Assembly (NCBI RefSeq): GCF_022815605.1
Contig: NZ_JALGRP010000001.1
Span: 465,643 to 529,642 of the forward strand
Length of the DNA stretch: 64,000 nt
Direction: 5' to 3'
Source: Microbacterium sp. VKM Ac-2923
GTDB taxonomy: Bacteria; Actinomycetota; Actinomycetes; Actinomycetales; Microbacteriaceae
The notes below the pieces were generated by a model, which did not search any database, had not been told where the DNA came from, and saw nothing but the letters and a program-made list of their open reading frames with translations. This document shows positions 1 to 8,698 of the stretch, in pieces (within the stretch, counting starts at the first letter, position 1; each line of letters begins with the position of its first letter). The translations under genes and the position numbers were made by a program.

Positions 1-2
1 CC

Positions 3-71
3 GAAGGCCCCCGCGCCGCAGCCCCCGCCGCCACGACGTCGGCGACCCCGATCGGAAAGGTGTGGTGCTGA
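3..71 (+). CDS. 3' end of the gene upstream of tsaD (possibly rimI)
   Basis: The frame ending in TGA at 69-71 is open to the window edge and its stop overlaps the ATG of tsaD (TGATG), the usual coupling in tsaB-rimI-tsaD operons. Only about 22 residues are visible and they are Ala/Pro-rich, so the identity as the ribosomal-protein acetyltransferase RimI rests on expected gene order alone. Another frame also stays open through this stretch, so even the reading frame is uncertain. Confidence 0.35.
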   Translation, partial: EGPRAAAPAATTSATPIGKVWC

Positions 72-1189
72 TGGACGCGCCTCTCGTGCTCGGTATCGAG
101 ACCAGCTGCGACGAGACCGGCATCGGCATCGTCCGCGGCCGGCAGCTGCTGAGCAACACGATCGCCTCGAGCATGGACGAGCACGCCCGCTACGGCGGTG
201 TCGTCCCCGAGGTCGCCGCCCGCGCACACCTCGAGGCCCTGCAGCCCTCCATCGACGCCGCGCTCGCCGAGGCCGGTGTCACGCTCGCCGATCTCGACGC
301 CGTCGCGGTCACGAGCGGCCCGGGCCTGGCGGGCGCCCTCATGGTCGGCGTCGGTGCGGCGAAGGGTCTCGCCGTCGCACTCGACAAGCCGCTGTACGCG
401 GTCAACCACCTGGTCGGACACATCGCGGCCGACATCCTCGACGCCGACGCCGGCGATCTCGAGTACCCGACGGTCGCGCTGCTGGTGAGCGGCGGCCACA
501 CCTCGTTGCTGCTCGTTCGAGATCTCACGAGCGACGTCGAACTGCTCGGCGAGACCATGGACGACGCGGCGGGCGAGGCGTTCGACAAGGTCGCGCGTCT
601 GCTGAAGCTGCCCTACCCCGGCGGTCCAGAGATCGATCGCGCCGCGGCCGCCGGCGACCCCACCGCGATCCGTTTCCCCCGGGGGCTGTCGCGAGCCTCC
701 GACATGGCATCCCACCGCTACGACTTCTCGTTCTCGGGACTGAAGACGGCCGTGGCCCGCTGGGTCGAGCAGCACGAGGCGGCCGGTCACCCGCTGCCGG
801 TGGCCGATGTCGCGGCGTCGTTCCGCGAGGCCGTGGTCGACGTGCTCGTCACCAAGGCCCTCGACGCGTGCGCCCGCCATGGGGTGCCGCGTCTCTTGCT
901 CGGCGGGGGCGTGATCGCCAACAAGCGTCTGCGCGACGTCGCCCTGGAGCGCGCCGCGGCTGCGGGTGTGGCCGTGCGTATCCCCCCGCTGCGCCTCTGC
1001 ACCGACAACGGCGCGATGATCGCCGCCCTCGCCGCCGAGCTGATCTCCGCCGGACGGCGTCCGTCGACCCTCGCGTTCGGCGCCGATTCGACCCTGCCCG
1101 TGGTCGAGATCCAGGTCGCGGAAGATCCGGATGCCGAACCCCCGGCGCCGCGGTTCGAGCGGGGTCGGCATTCGGGAGCCGCAACGTGA
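71..1189 (+). CDS. tsaD: tRNA N6-adenosine threonylcarbamoyltransferase TsaD
   Basis: TsaD transfers the threonylcarbamoyl group to A37 of ANN-decoding tRNAs, working in the cytoplasm with TsaB and TsaE. The protein opens with the family signature [11 protein letters not shown], contains the metal-binding HLVGH, and has the ASKHA-fold motifs [16 protein letters not shown] and [12 protein letters not shown]. Its length of 372 residues is slightly above the family norm because of a short polar C-terminal tail. I prefer ATG at 71 over GTG at 62, because GGAAAGG at 54-60 sits about ten bases before the ATG but touches the GTG. The stop overlaps the GTG of the next gene, so the two are probably translated together. 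Confidence 0.96.
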   Translation: MDAPLVLGIETSCDETGIGIVRGRQLLSNTIASSMDEHARYGGVVPEVAARAHLEALQPSIDAALAEAGVTLADLDAVAVTSGPGLAGALMVGVGAAKGLAVALDKPLYAVNHLVGHIAADILDADAGDLEYPTVALLVSGGHTSLLLVRDLTSDVELLGETMDDAAGEAFDKVARLLKLPYPGGPEIDRAAAAGDPTAIRFPRGLSRASDMASHRYDFSFSGLKTAVARWVEQHEAAGHPLPVADVAASFREAVVDVLVTKALDACARHGVPRLLLGGGVIANKRLRDVALERAAAAGVAVRIPPLRLCTDNGAMIAALAAELISAGRRPSTLAFGADSTLPVVEIQVAEDPDAEPPAPRFERGRHSGAAT

Positions 1190-1665
1190 GCGAGGTCCCG
1201 CCGCCGACTCGGCGCGCGCGGAAGGACACCGCGGCATCCTCCGAGGACAGGACGTCTGCCGCACCCGTCGCTCCGGGTGTCGACGGAGCGCCGGCTTCCG
1301 GGCTGCCCGTGGCGGCCACCGCCCCTCCGCGGTTCGACGACGACCCCGAGCGAATGCCCACGGCCCAACTCGAGATGGCCGCGTTCGGCGACCACCTGAT
1401 CCCGTACATCCCTCCGACCCCGCCTCCACCGCCCTCGCTGGCGCCGTGGGGTCTGGCGCTGTCGATCCTGGGGCTGCTGGCGGCCCTCTTCACGGGGTGG
1501 CTGGTTCCCCTCGGGGCGGTCGCGGTCGTGGTCTCGGTCCTCGCCCTCCGGCGTCCGCGCGACAGCCGCCGTGTCGCCGGCTGGGCGTTGGCGCTCGCCG
1601 TCCTCTCACTCGCGTTCAGCGTCGGCTGGCTCGTCTGGGGTTTCTCGCAGCTCTCGGTCGTCTGA
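1186..1665 (+). CDS. Small two-helix membrane protein, DUF4190-like
   Basis: The GTG at 1186 overlaps the tsaD stop (GTGA), so I chose it over the longer open frame that runs back inside tsaD. The 159-residue product has a disordered polar N-terminus of about 75 residues, a proline run (IPPTPPPPP) and then two hydrophobic segments at about 87-117 and 130-155 separated by a basic RRPRDSRR loop. This layout resembles DUF4190-type proteins of actinobacteria. The role is unknown. Coupling to tsaD suggests constitutive expression rather than a shared function. Confidence 0.7.
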   Translation: MSEVPPPTRRARKDTAASSEDRTSAAPVAPGVDGAPASGLPVAATAPPRFDDDPERMPTAQLEMAAFGDHLIPYIPPTPPPPPSLAPWGLALSILGLLAALFTGWLVPLGAVAVVVSVLALRRPRDSRRVAGWALALAVLSLAFSVGWLVWGFSQLSVV

Positions 1666-1812
1666 GCTCAGGGGCGCCGGAGCCGCGTCGTCGCCGGCTC
1701 GCGCCGTCGGGGGCCACCGCGGTCTCGGCTCGCGGTCGCCGGAGCGCGGGCGTTCCGGGTCTCGGGCACGGTGCCCGTCGTCGACGTTCCGAGCCGACGG
1801 ACGACCCGACGC

Positions 1813-3000
1813 TCAGACGCGATCGGCCAGCAGAGCGAGGCGCTTCGACCCCACGCGGGTCACGATGAGCGTCGCGGACTCGTCGCCGCGCAGCGACAGC
1901 TTCTTGCGGAGGACGGCCGGGTCGACGTCGACGCCGCGCTTCTTGATCTCCAGGGTCCCGATCCCGCGGGCGCGCAGCGCCTGGGCGAGCTTCTTCGTAT
2001 CGACCGGCAGCTGCTCGCGGACGCGGAACGTCGACACGAACGGGCTCGTGAGAGCGGCATCCGAGGTCAGATAAGCGATCCCGTCCGACAGCATCCCCGC
2101 GTCGAGGGCGCGGGCGACCTCCCCGATGAGGCGGGCGCGGATCACCGCGCCGTCGGGCTCGTGCACGAAGGCCCCAAGGTCGCGGGTGTCGACGTCGGGG
2201 CTGTCGGCCGGGGCGGTGAGCTCCCACGCGTCGTCGCCGCGCACCACGAGCGCCGCGCGGCGCACCCCCTCGCGCGCGAGGGCGCCGGACCACAGGACCA
2301 GCTCGATCGTCGCGCCGTCGGCGCTGATCCACTGCGCCTCGACATCGTCGGGAATCTGCGCGCGGTCGAAACCGGGGCCCAGCTTGACCCCGCCGGAAAC
2401 CCGGCCCAGCACCGCGAAGACCCATTCGAGCGACGGAGACCACTCGGCGGACGCCACCTGCCGGGTCTCCGCGTGACCGGCGGTGCGTCGCGCGGGGTCG
2501 AGCCAGACGGCATCCACCCCCGTGAGGTCCACGTCCTCCGCGCGCGCGTGGGCGACGCGCACCCCGTCGCCGAAGGGGGCGAGGTTGTATGCGGCAATGG
2601 CGGCCGTCACTTCGTCGGCGTCGACGGCGTGCACCCGGATGCCGAGACCGGCGAGTCCCAGGGCATCGCCGCCGATGCCGCAACCGAGGTCGGCGACGCT
2701 CCCGATCCCCGCATCGCGGAACCGCCCCGCGTGTCGGGCCGCGATCGGTAGGCGCGTCGCCTGCTCGAGGCCGGCGCGGGTGAAGAGCATCCGGTCGGCG
2801 AACGGTCCGAACTTCGCTTCCGCCCGCACCCGTAGCCGGGCCTGTCCGACGACCCCGGCGACGAGGTCGGGGGAGTGGCCGGCCGCCCGGAGCCGCGAGA
2901 CGGCTCGCGCCGCGTCGTCGGTCGAGGTGAGGCGCCCGGTGTCGTCGAGGAGACGGAGCCCCTCGGGGGTGAGGAGGGCGGTGAGCTCGGCGGTGTCCAC
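1813..3000 (-). CDS. Class I SAM-dependent methyltransferase with THUMP-like C-terminus
   Basis: This 395-residue protein has the SAM-binding motif I DLGCGIGGD at about 104-112, followed by the acidic HAVDAD strand end that binds the ribose. The C-terminal 80 residues (LRARGIGTLEIKKRGVDVD onward) match the THUMP-like domain that actinobacterial proteins of this group carry, which suggests an RNA substrate. The start is GTG at 3000: TAGGCT (plus 3007-3012) lies exactly six bases upstream, as expected for a leaderless transcript. It converges on the tsaD operon. The substrate is not known from sequence. Confidence 0.85.
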   Translation of the reverse strand: MDTAELTALLTPEGLRLLDDTGRLTSTDDAARAVSRLRAAGHSPDLVAGVVGQARLRVRAEAKFGPFADRMLFTRAGLEQATRLPIAARHAGRFRDAGIGSVADLGCGIGGDALGLAGLGIRVHAVDADEVTAAIAAYNLAPFGDGVRVAHARAEDVDLTGVDAVWLDPARRTAGHAETRQVASAEWSPSLEWVFAVLGRVSGGVKLGPGFDRAQIPDDVEAQWISADGATIELVLWSGALAREGVRRAALVVRGDDAWELTAPADSPDVDTRDLGAFVHEPDGAVIRARLIGEVARALDAGMLSDGIAYLTSDAALTSPFVSTFRVREQLPVDTKKLAQALRARGIGTLEIKKRGVDVDPAVLRKKLSLRGDESATLIVTRVGSKRLALLADRV

Positions 3001-3090
3001 CGAACCAGCCTAGGCGCGGGCTCCCGTGCGGTTCTCGCCCCTTGGCTCGCGCGGGTGGACCCGGCGCGGCCCGCGAGGCCAACGCTCGCG

Positions 3091-3161
3091 GCCTGCGGTC
3101 GTCGCCCCGCGACCCGCGGTCGTCCCCCCGCGACCCGCGGTCGTCCCCCCGCGACCCGCGG
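3091..3161. repeat. 21-bp G+C-rich tandem repeat upstream of the repeat-protein operon
   Basis: Two perfect 21-bp units (3109-3129 and 3130-3150), each reading gcgacccgcg followed by gtcgtcccccc, are flanked by partial copies on both sides. The repeat lies in the 346-bp spacer between the methyltransferase start and the first repeat-protein gene. The rest of the spacer is C-rich and holds the hairpin at 3277-3325. No gene is evident in it. Confidence 0.85.
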
Positions 3162-3276
3162 CATCCCCGCCAGAAGGACGCCGCACCGGGAGGGATGCGC
3201 CCCCGTACCCCCTCCCCCCTCCCCGAAACCCCGGGGTCCCCCGTACCCGATACCGGGGAGGCCCCCGATGCCGGAT

Positions 3277-3325
3277 CCGCGGCCCGTTCTTACTCTCGAA
3301 GAACGAACAGTACTGCGGGCCGCGG
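3277..3325 (+). promoter_or_regulatory. Nested hairpin in the leader of the repeat-protein operon
   Basis: Outer arms CCGCGGCCCG (3277-3286) and CGGGCCGCGG (3316-3325) are perfect complements. Inside them GTTCTT (3286-3291) and AAGAAC (3299-3304) form a second inverted repeat. The structure ends about 10 bases before the ribosome binding site of the gene at 3347, with no T-run after it. It could be a protein-binding operator (inner repeat), a translational switch or an attenuator. The sequence does not decide which. Confidence 0.6.
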
Positions 3326-3346
3326 CCCGAGAATGGGATGGAAGAA

Positions 3347-4204
3347 ATGCCTACCACCGGCGACATCAACAACTCGCTCAACACGGCCGTCGCGGACTCG
3401 CTCAACGACACGAGCGTCGTCAACGAAGACAACTCGGAGAACGCCGACCTCAGCGCGACCGACTCCTTCAACACCGACAACTCGACCACCGACGCCAGCT
3501 CGACGACCGTCGATCTCGACGGCTCGTTCAACGAGGGCTCCTACAACGAGTCCAACGAGTGGACCGACTCGCTGAACACCGACAACTCCACGAACGACTC
3601 GGGCAACAGCCTCGAGTGGGCCGACGGCTCGTACAACACCGACAACTCGCACACCGACAACTCCGTCAACGCGGGTGTCCGCGAGTACAACACGGGCTTC
3701 GGCGCGTGGGGCGGCGCTTCGGCTGCGGAGTCCGGCGCGGCGGGCGGCGGCGGCCACACCGAGATCTGGAGCAGCTCCACGATCGTCGACCAGTCGGTCA
3801 ACCAGAACATCGCGGCCGACGGCGACGTCGACCAGTCGTTCAGCAACTCGTCGGTCACCGCTTCCGGTGAGGGCTCGATCGCGGCCGGCGGCAACGTCGA
3901 CTGGGACTACTCGGTCGACGAGTCCTCGAACTTCACCGCCGGCGGCGACATCAACATCGGCAACGAGACCACGATCACCACGATCACGGACTCGATGAAC
4001 GAGTACAACCTGGACTACTCGTACACCGACAACTCCACCGTCATCGACGTCTCCGACTCGTTCAACGACTTCTCGGAGGACTACTCGGCCGACGGCTCGT
4101 TCAACTCCTCCGAGGTGTTCGAGAGCAGCACCGCGATCGACGTCGACATCACGGCGGTCGTGGACAGCTTCAACACCGCCGACCTCAACCTGCCCCTGGC
4201 CTGA
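3347..4204 (+). CDS. Asn/Asp/Ser/Thr-rich repeat protein with the VDQSVNQN module (paralog 1)
   Basis: I do not recognise a named family. The 285 residues contain no lysine and no cysteine, one arginine, and are dominated by N, D, S and T in recurring TDNS, DSFN and DNSxN phrases, with hydrophobic residues at intervals, as in beta-solenoid or amyloid-like repeats. A central segment (about 105-215) carries NAGVREYNTGF, WGGA, STIVDQSVNQNI, VTASGEGSIAAGG and GDINIGN. This segment is shared with the next gene, and its second half with the IniB-like protein at 9381-10124. There is no signal peptide. ATG 3347 is chosen over ATG 3338 because GGATGGAAG is then correctly spaced. It is probably the first gene of an operon with the dynamin-like GTPases, and by context a structural partner of them. 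Confidence 0.88.
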   Translation: MPTTGDINNSLNTAVADSLNDTSVVNEDNSENADLSATDSFNTDNSTTDASSTTVDLDGSFNEGSYNESNEWTDSLNTDNSTNDSGNSLEWADGSYNTDNSHTDNSVNAGVREYNTGFGAWGGASAAESGAAGGGGHTEIWSSSTIVDQSVNQNIAADGDVDQSFSNSSVTASGEGSIAAGGNVDWDYSVDESSNFTAGGDINIGNETTITTITDSMNEYNLDYSYTDNSTVIDVSDSFNDFSEDYSADGSFNSSEVFESSTAIDVDITAVVDSFNTADLNLPLA

Positions 4205-4233
4205 GCCTCTTCGCAAAGTAAGGAACCAACATC

Positions 4234-5088
4234 ATGGTCTGGAACATCGGTGACGTGGACGACTCGGGCAACACGGCCTGGTCGAACGTCGGCAACAGCA
4301 ACAACACGACCAACACGAACAACAGCCAGAACCTGGCCGTCGACCTCGAGAGCGTCGGCAACGTCGACAACTCCTCGACCGACGAGTCGACGCAGGACTG
4401 GTCGTTCGTCGACTCCGGCAACGTCGATTCCAACAACCTCGACAACTCGTGGGACAACTCCGGCAACACGGACAACTCGACCAACAACTCGGGAAACTCC
4501 TACGAGATCGCGGTCGACTCCTACAACACCGACAACTCGGTGGAGGACAACTCGACCAACGCGGGTGTCCGTGAGTACAACACGGGCTTCTCGGGCTGGG
4601 GCGGCGCGGGCGCCGGCGGCGGCGACGCCTCGATCTACAGCCAGTCGACCATCGTCGACCAGTCGGTCAACCAGAACGTCCTCGGTGGCGGTATCGGCCA
4701 GGACTTCAGCAACAGCGCCGTGACCGCCTCGGGCGAGGGTGCCGTGGCCGCCGGTGGCGACGTCTCGATCTCGCGCTCGCTGGACGCGTCGACGAACTTC
4801 GACGCCGAGGGTGACATCAACCTCAACAACACCACCGAGATCACGACCTGGGACAACGTGGGCAACACGACCGACATCTCGGTCGAGCTCACCGACAACT
4901 CGCAGGACTGGACGGTCGACAACTCGTTCAACGACGAGTCCGTCAGCGTCGACCTGACCGACTCGTTCAACGACGACTTCAGCTCGACCGAGTCGGAGAA
5001 CTGGACGATCAACGCCGACGTCATCTGGGGTTCGGGTAACTCCGAGGTCGTGGACGTGCAGGTTCCCGACGTCGATCTCGACGCCTGA
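4234..5088 (+). CDS. Asn/Asp/Ser/Thr-rich repeat protein with the VDQSVNQN module (paralog 2)
   Basis: This 284-residue paralog starts 29 bases after the previous gene, behind AAGGAA. It has the same composition: no lysine, no cysteine, two arginines, very acidic. The first 110 residues are a ladder of GN-VDNS, SGNTDNS and NNSGNS phrases. The middle repeats NAGVREYNTGF, GWGGAGAGG, STIVDQSVNQNV and VTASGEGAVAAGG, and the end alternates TDNS, DSFND and VDLTDSFNDD. No signal peptide or membrane segment is visible. Duplication of the upstream gene is the simplest origin. Position between paralog 1 and the dynamin genes suggests co-expression, although the hairpin at 5123 may lower read-through. 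Confidence 0.88.
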   Translation: MVWNIGDVDDSGNTAWSNVGNSNNTTNTNNSQNLAVDLESVGNVDNSSTDESTQDWSFVDSGNVDSNNLDNSWDNSGNTDNSTNNSGNSYEIAVDSYNTDNSVEDNSTNAGVREYNTGFSGWGGAGAGGGDASIYSQSTIVDQSVNQNVLGGGIGQDFSNSAVTASGEGAVAAGGDVSISRSLDASTNFDAEGDINLNNTTEITTWDNVGNTTDISVELTDNSQDWTVDNSFNDESVSVDLTDSFNDDFSSTESENWTINADVIWGSGNSEVVDVQVPDVDLDA

Positions 5089-5122
5089 GTCGCCATCCGT
5101 ACCCACGGAAGCGTCTGAACGG

Positions 5123-5154
5123 TAGCCCTGGGCGGGTTTTCCCGCCCGGGGCTA
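5123..5154 (+). terminator. Strong hairpin between the repeat-protein genes and the dynamin genes
   Basis: A 14-bp stem with one mismatch (TAGCCCTGGGCGGG at 5123-5136 against CCCGCCCGGGGCTA at 5141-5154) closes a TTTT loop 34 bases after the second repeat gene. No T-run follows. It could terminate most transcripts, protect the 3' end of the repeat-gene mRNA, or both, giving less dynamin than repeat protein. Confidence 0.65.
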
Positions 5155-5214
5155 TCGTCGTTCCCAGATCCTTCGACGTCGAAGAGGCGTCGGCCCGACC
5201 GAGAGGTTCTCCGC

Positions 5215-7131
5215 GTGTCCGCACCGGCCCAGCCCACCACGTCTTCCGCGCCGAACGGCGCCGCTGCGGACGGGAGGAAGAACCCGGCGCCGGCAGCCGA
5301 ACTGGCATCTCTCGTCGAGCGGGCGCGCAAGTACTCCGGAGTCCTCGGGCGAGAGGACCTGGTCGAGAAGCTGACCAGCACTCGCGCCCGGCTGCAGGAC
5401 CCGCACGTGCGCGTGGTCATCGTCGGGCAGTTCAAGCAGGGCAAGAGCAAGCTCGTCAACGCCCTCATCAACGCCCCCGCCTGCGCCGTCGACGACGACA
5501 TCGCCACCAGCGTGCCGACCTCCGTGGGCTACGCCGAAGAACCCTCCGCGACCGTGCTCGTGAAGCGCGAGAGCGGTGAGTCCCACGAGGTCCGCCGCGT
5601 CGACATCCCCTTCGAGCGTCTTTCCGACTACGTCACCTCCCGCGCCGACCACGAGCAGGACGGCGACGTGGTGGGCGCCGAGGTGCTGCTGCCCCGCGAG
5701 ATCCTCAAGGGGGGTCTGCGCATCGTGGACTCGCCCGGTGTCGGCGGTCTCGAGTCCACCCGCTCCCTCGCCACCCTCGCCGCTCTCACGACCGCGCACG
5801 CCGTGCTGCTGGTGTCCGACGCGTCGCAGGAGTACACCGAGCCCGAGATCCAGTTCCTGCGCCACGCGATGCGCATCTCCCCGAACGTCGCCGCGGTGCT
5901 GTCGAAGACCGACCTGTACCCCGAATGGCGCGAGATCCAGCGCGTCGACGAGAAGCATCTGAACGAGCTGGGCGTCAACATCGACGACGTCCCCGTCTTC
6001 GCCGTCTCCAGCGACCTGCGCCTGCTGGCCGCCGAGCAGCAGGACCGCGATCTGAACGACGAGTCCGGCTTCCCCGAGCTCGTGGCGCATCTGCGCCGCG
6101 ATGTTCTGGGCAAGGCGGAGGATCTGAACCGCCGTGCCGCCGTGCACGACTTGCTGACCGTGTCGGACCAGCTCTCCCTGGCGGTGAAGACCGAGCTCAA
6201 CGCCCTGCTGCATCCCGAGGACACGCCGGGCATGATCGCCCGGCTCGAGGATGCCAAGGCGAAGGCCGACGATTTCCGCAGCCGCACCTCGCGCTGGCAG
6301 GTCACGCTCTCCGACGGCATCGCCGACCTGATCTCCGACACCGAGCACGACCTGCGCGACCGCCTGCGCAAGGTGCAGCGCGAGGGTGAGACCGCCATCG
6401 ACGAGGGCGACCCGGGCCCCATCTGGGAACAGATCGCCGAGTGGGTCGATCAGCGGGTGAACGCCGCGGTCTCCGAGACGTTCGTCTGGACCAACGAGCG
6501 GTCGCAGTGGTTGGCGGAGCAGGTGGCCGAGGATTTCCGCATGGGTGAGGGGTCGATCCCGCTGATCGACGTCGCCGGCACGGATGGACTTCTCGACCCG
6601 GTCGAGGAGCTGCAACACCTCGACGACGGCAAGATGGGTGCCGCCGAGAAGATCTACATCGGTGTGCGCGGCTCCTACGGCGGCGTGCTCATGGTGGGTC
6701 TCGCGACCAGCATCGTCGGGCTTTCGCTCATCAACCCGCTGTCGCTGCTCGCCGGTGTCCTGGTGGGTCGTCGTGCCTTCCGCGAAGACATGTCCTCGCG
6801 CCTGCTCCGCCGGCAGAACGAGGCCAAGAACCTCCTGCGTCGTCACATCGAAGACACCGTCTTCCAGGTGGGCAAGCAGCTGAAGGACCGTTTGCGCATC
6901 GTGCAGCGCACCGCCCGCGACCACTTCGGCTCGATCGCCGAAGAACTGCACCGCTCGCTCAGCGATTCGGTGCTGGTGGCGAAGCAGGCCGCGGCCACGT
7001 ACACCGCCGACCGCGACAAGCGCATCACCACGCTCCAGTCGCAGCTGCGTGACATCGAGGCCCTGCGCGGACGCATCCCGACGGCCGAGCTCGAGGCGAC
7101 ACGTCCCGCCCGCGCGGCGGTCACCCGATGA
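5215..7131 (+). CDS. iniA: Dynamin-like GTPase, IniA-type
   Basis: Bacterial dynamin-like proteins bind and remodel membranes by GTP hydrolysis. IniA of mycobacteria is the founding actinobacterial case. This 638-residue protein has the P-loop GQFKQGKS (71-78), the switch threonine region ATSVPTS (about 97-103), G3 DSPG (172-175) and G4 SKTD (230-233). A long helical part follows, with a hydrophobic hairpin at about 489-518 (GGVLMVGLATSIVG onward), the expected membrane-inserting paddle, and then a basic coiled-coil end. GTG 5215 follows GAGAGG. The stop overlaps the start of the second GTPase (ATGA), so the pair is translated together. The gene symbol is by analogy: the family is certain, one-to-one orthology is not. 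Confidence 0.9.
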   Translation: MSAPAQPTTSSAPNGAAADGRKNPAPAAELASLVERARKYSGVLGREDLVEKLTSTRARLQDPHVRVVIVGQFKQGKSKLVNALINAPACAVDDDIATSVPTSVGYAEEPSATVLVKRESGESHEVRRVDIPFERLSDYVTSRADHEQDGDVVGAEVLLPREILKGGLRIVDSPGVGGLESTRSLATLAALTTAHAVLLVSDASQEYTEPEIQFLRHAMRISPNVAAVLSKTDLYPEWREIQRVDEKHLNELGVNIDDVPVFAVSSDLRLLAAEQQDRDLNDESGFPELVAHLRRDVLGKAEDLNRRAAVHDLLTVSDQLSLAVKTELNALLHPEDTPGMIARLEDAKAKADDFRSRTSRWQVTLSDGIADLISDTEHDLRDRLRKVQREGETAIDEGDPGPIWEQIAEWVDQRVNAAVSETFVWTNERSQWLAEQVAEDFRMGEGSIPLIDVAGTDGLLDPVEELQHLDDGKMGAAEKIYIGVRGSYGGVLMVGLATSIVGLSLINPLSLLAGVLVGRRAFREDMSSRLLRRQNEAKNLLRRHIEDTVFQVGKQLKDRLRIVQRTARDHFGSIAEELHRSLSDSVLVAKQAAATYTADRDKRITTLQSQLRDIEALRGRIPTAELEATRPARAAVTR

Positions 7132-8654
7132 GCGCGGGGCTTCCCGAAGTCTCCCGCATCGTCGATGATGCTCTCGGTGTCTACGCTGACGACGCGGCGG
7201 CCGTCGAGGTTCTGGAGTCGTTCCGCGCGCGGCTGCGCGAGCCGCTGCGCCTGGCCGTCGCCGGCATCGTCAAAGCGGGCAAGTCGACGCTGTTGAACGC
7301 TCTCATCGGTGAGCGGATCGCCCCGACCGACGCGGGGGAGTGCACGCGCACCATCACCTGGTACCGCTACGGGTCGACCGCCCGCGTCGACCTGCGGCTT
7401 CACGACGGCCGTCGTATCTCGCGCCCGGTGCGTCGGCACGAGGGGCGCCTCGTGCTCGACATGGGCGGATACACCGCCGACGAGGTCGCCTGGATCGATG
7501 TGGCCTGGCCGAGCGAGAGTCTCCGTTCCACGGTGCTCATCGACACCCCGGGCATCGCGTCGCTGACGGTGGAGAACTCGGCGCGCTCGACCGACTTCTT
7601 CATCCCGAAAGACACCCCCACGGCGGCGGATGCCATCATCTACCTGCTCCGGCACGTGCACGCCGAGGACCTGAAGTTCCTCGAGGCCTTCCGCGACACC
7701 GCCGCGGGCGAGTCCCAGACCGTTAATGCCCTGGCCGCGCTCTCGCGCGCCGACGAGATCGGCTCGGGCCGCATCGACTCGCTGCTGTCGGCGGCCAAGA
7801 TCGCCGACCGGTACCGCCGCGACGGAGAGTTGCGTGCCCTCGCGCTCGACGTGGTGCCGGTGGCCGGCCTGCTCGCCGAGGGCGGCCGCACGCTGCGCGA
7901 GAGCGAGTTCATCGCCCTCCGCCACATCGCACTGATGGACCGTGAGGCTCGAGACAAGCTGCTGTTGACCGTCGATCGCTTCACCCGGGCCACAGATGAG
8001 ACCGCCCTGAGCGTCGAGATTCGCCGTGGACTGCTGCGTCGCTTCGGCCTGTTCGGGGTACGGCTGGCGGCGGCGCTCATCCGCGGCGGGGCGACGACGT
8101 CGTCGGCCCTGTCCGACCGTCTCGTGCAGCAGAGCGGCCTGGTCGAGGTGCAGCGTTTCGTCGAGGATCAGTTCCGTGGGCGAGCGTTCGCGCTGAAGGC
8201 GCGTGGCATCCTCCACAGCGTCGAACGCCTCGTGCGCGAGCGCCCGCGCCCGCAGACCGCGGGCCTGCTGTCATCCATCGAGCGCCTCACGGCGCAGAGC
8301 CACGATCTGCGCGAGCTGTCGTTGCTGGCCGAGCTGCGCACCGCCCCGCCCGAACTCGACGCCGAGGCGCTCGCGGAGGCGGAGCGGATCGTCGGCGCCG
8401 CGGGACTGGCTCCGGCCCGACGGCTGGGCCTCGGCGATGACGCACCGCCTCAGGCTCAGCGCGAGCGCATCGACGTCCTGCTCTCGCACTGGCGATCCCT
8501 CGCGGAATCGCCGTTGACCGACCGTCACACCGCGGAGCTGTGCCGTGGCGTCGTCCGCAGCGTCGAGGGCGCGGCATCCGAACTCGTCGGACGGGATGCC
8601 GCATCCCCACCGGCCAAGAGTCCGGACATCGTGCTCTCGGGCGGCCAAGGCTGA
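7128..8654 (+). CDS. iniC: Dynamin-like GTPase, IniC-type
   Basis: This 508-residue GTPase is the second of the coupled pair and is expected to form the heterotypic partner of the first. It has the P-loop GIVKAGKS (46-53), the switch residues TRTIT (73-77), G3 DTPG (139-142) and a G4-like SRAD (206-209) in place of the usual NKxD or TKxD. The hydrophobic stretch LRRFGLFGVRLAAALIRGGA near 305-325 is the only candidate membrane contact. The C-terminal 130 residues are helical and leucine/arginine-rich. It converges on the membrane-protein gene at 8699-9394 with 44 bases between stops. Confidence 0.88.
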   Translation: MSAGLPEVSRIVDDALGVYADDAAAVEVLESFRARLREPLRLAVAGIVKAGKSTLLNALIGERIAPTDAGECTRTITWYRYGSTARVDLRLHDGRRISRPVRRHEGRLVLDMGGYTADEVAWIDVAWPSESLRSTVLIDTPGIASLTVENSARSTDFFIPKDTPTAADAIIYLLRHVHAEDLKFLEAFRDTAAGESQTVNALAALSRADEIGSGRIDSLLSAAKIADRYRRDGELRALALDVVPVAGLLAEGGRTLRESEFIALRHIALMDREARDKLLLTVDRFTRATDETALSVEIRRGLLRRFGLFGVRLAAALIRGGATTSSALSDRLVQQSGLVEVQRFVEDQFRGRAFALKARGILHSVERLVRERPRPQTAGLLSSIERLTAQSHDLRELSLLAELRTAPPELDAEALAEAERIVGAAGLAPARRLGLGDDAPPQAQRERIDVLLSHWRSLAESPLTDRHTAELCRGVVRSVEGAASELVGRDAASPPAKSPDIVLSGGQG

Positions 8655-8698
8655 AGCGACGGCACCGGTCGATGAGAGGACCGCATGCCGCCGCGATC

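Noticed and set aside
5152..6951. Long minus-strand open frame (599 codons) opposite the first dynamin gene
   Set aside because: It is the mirror of a highly biased coding frame, is His/Val/Gly-rich without domains, and the plus strand has all GTPase motifs.
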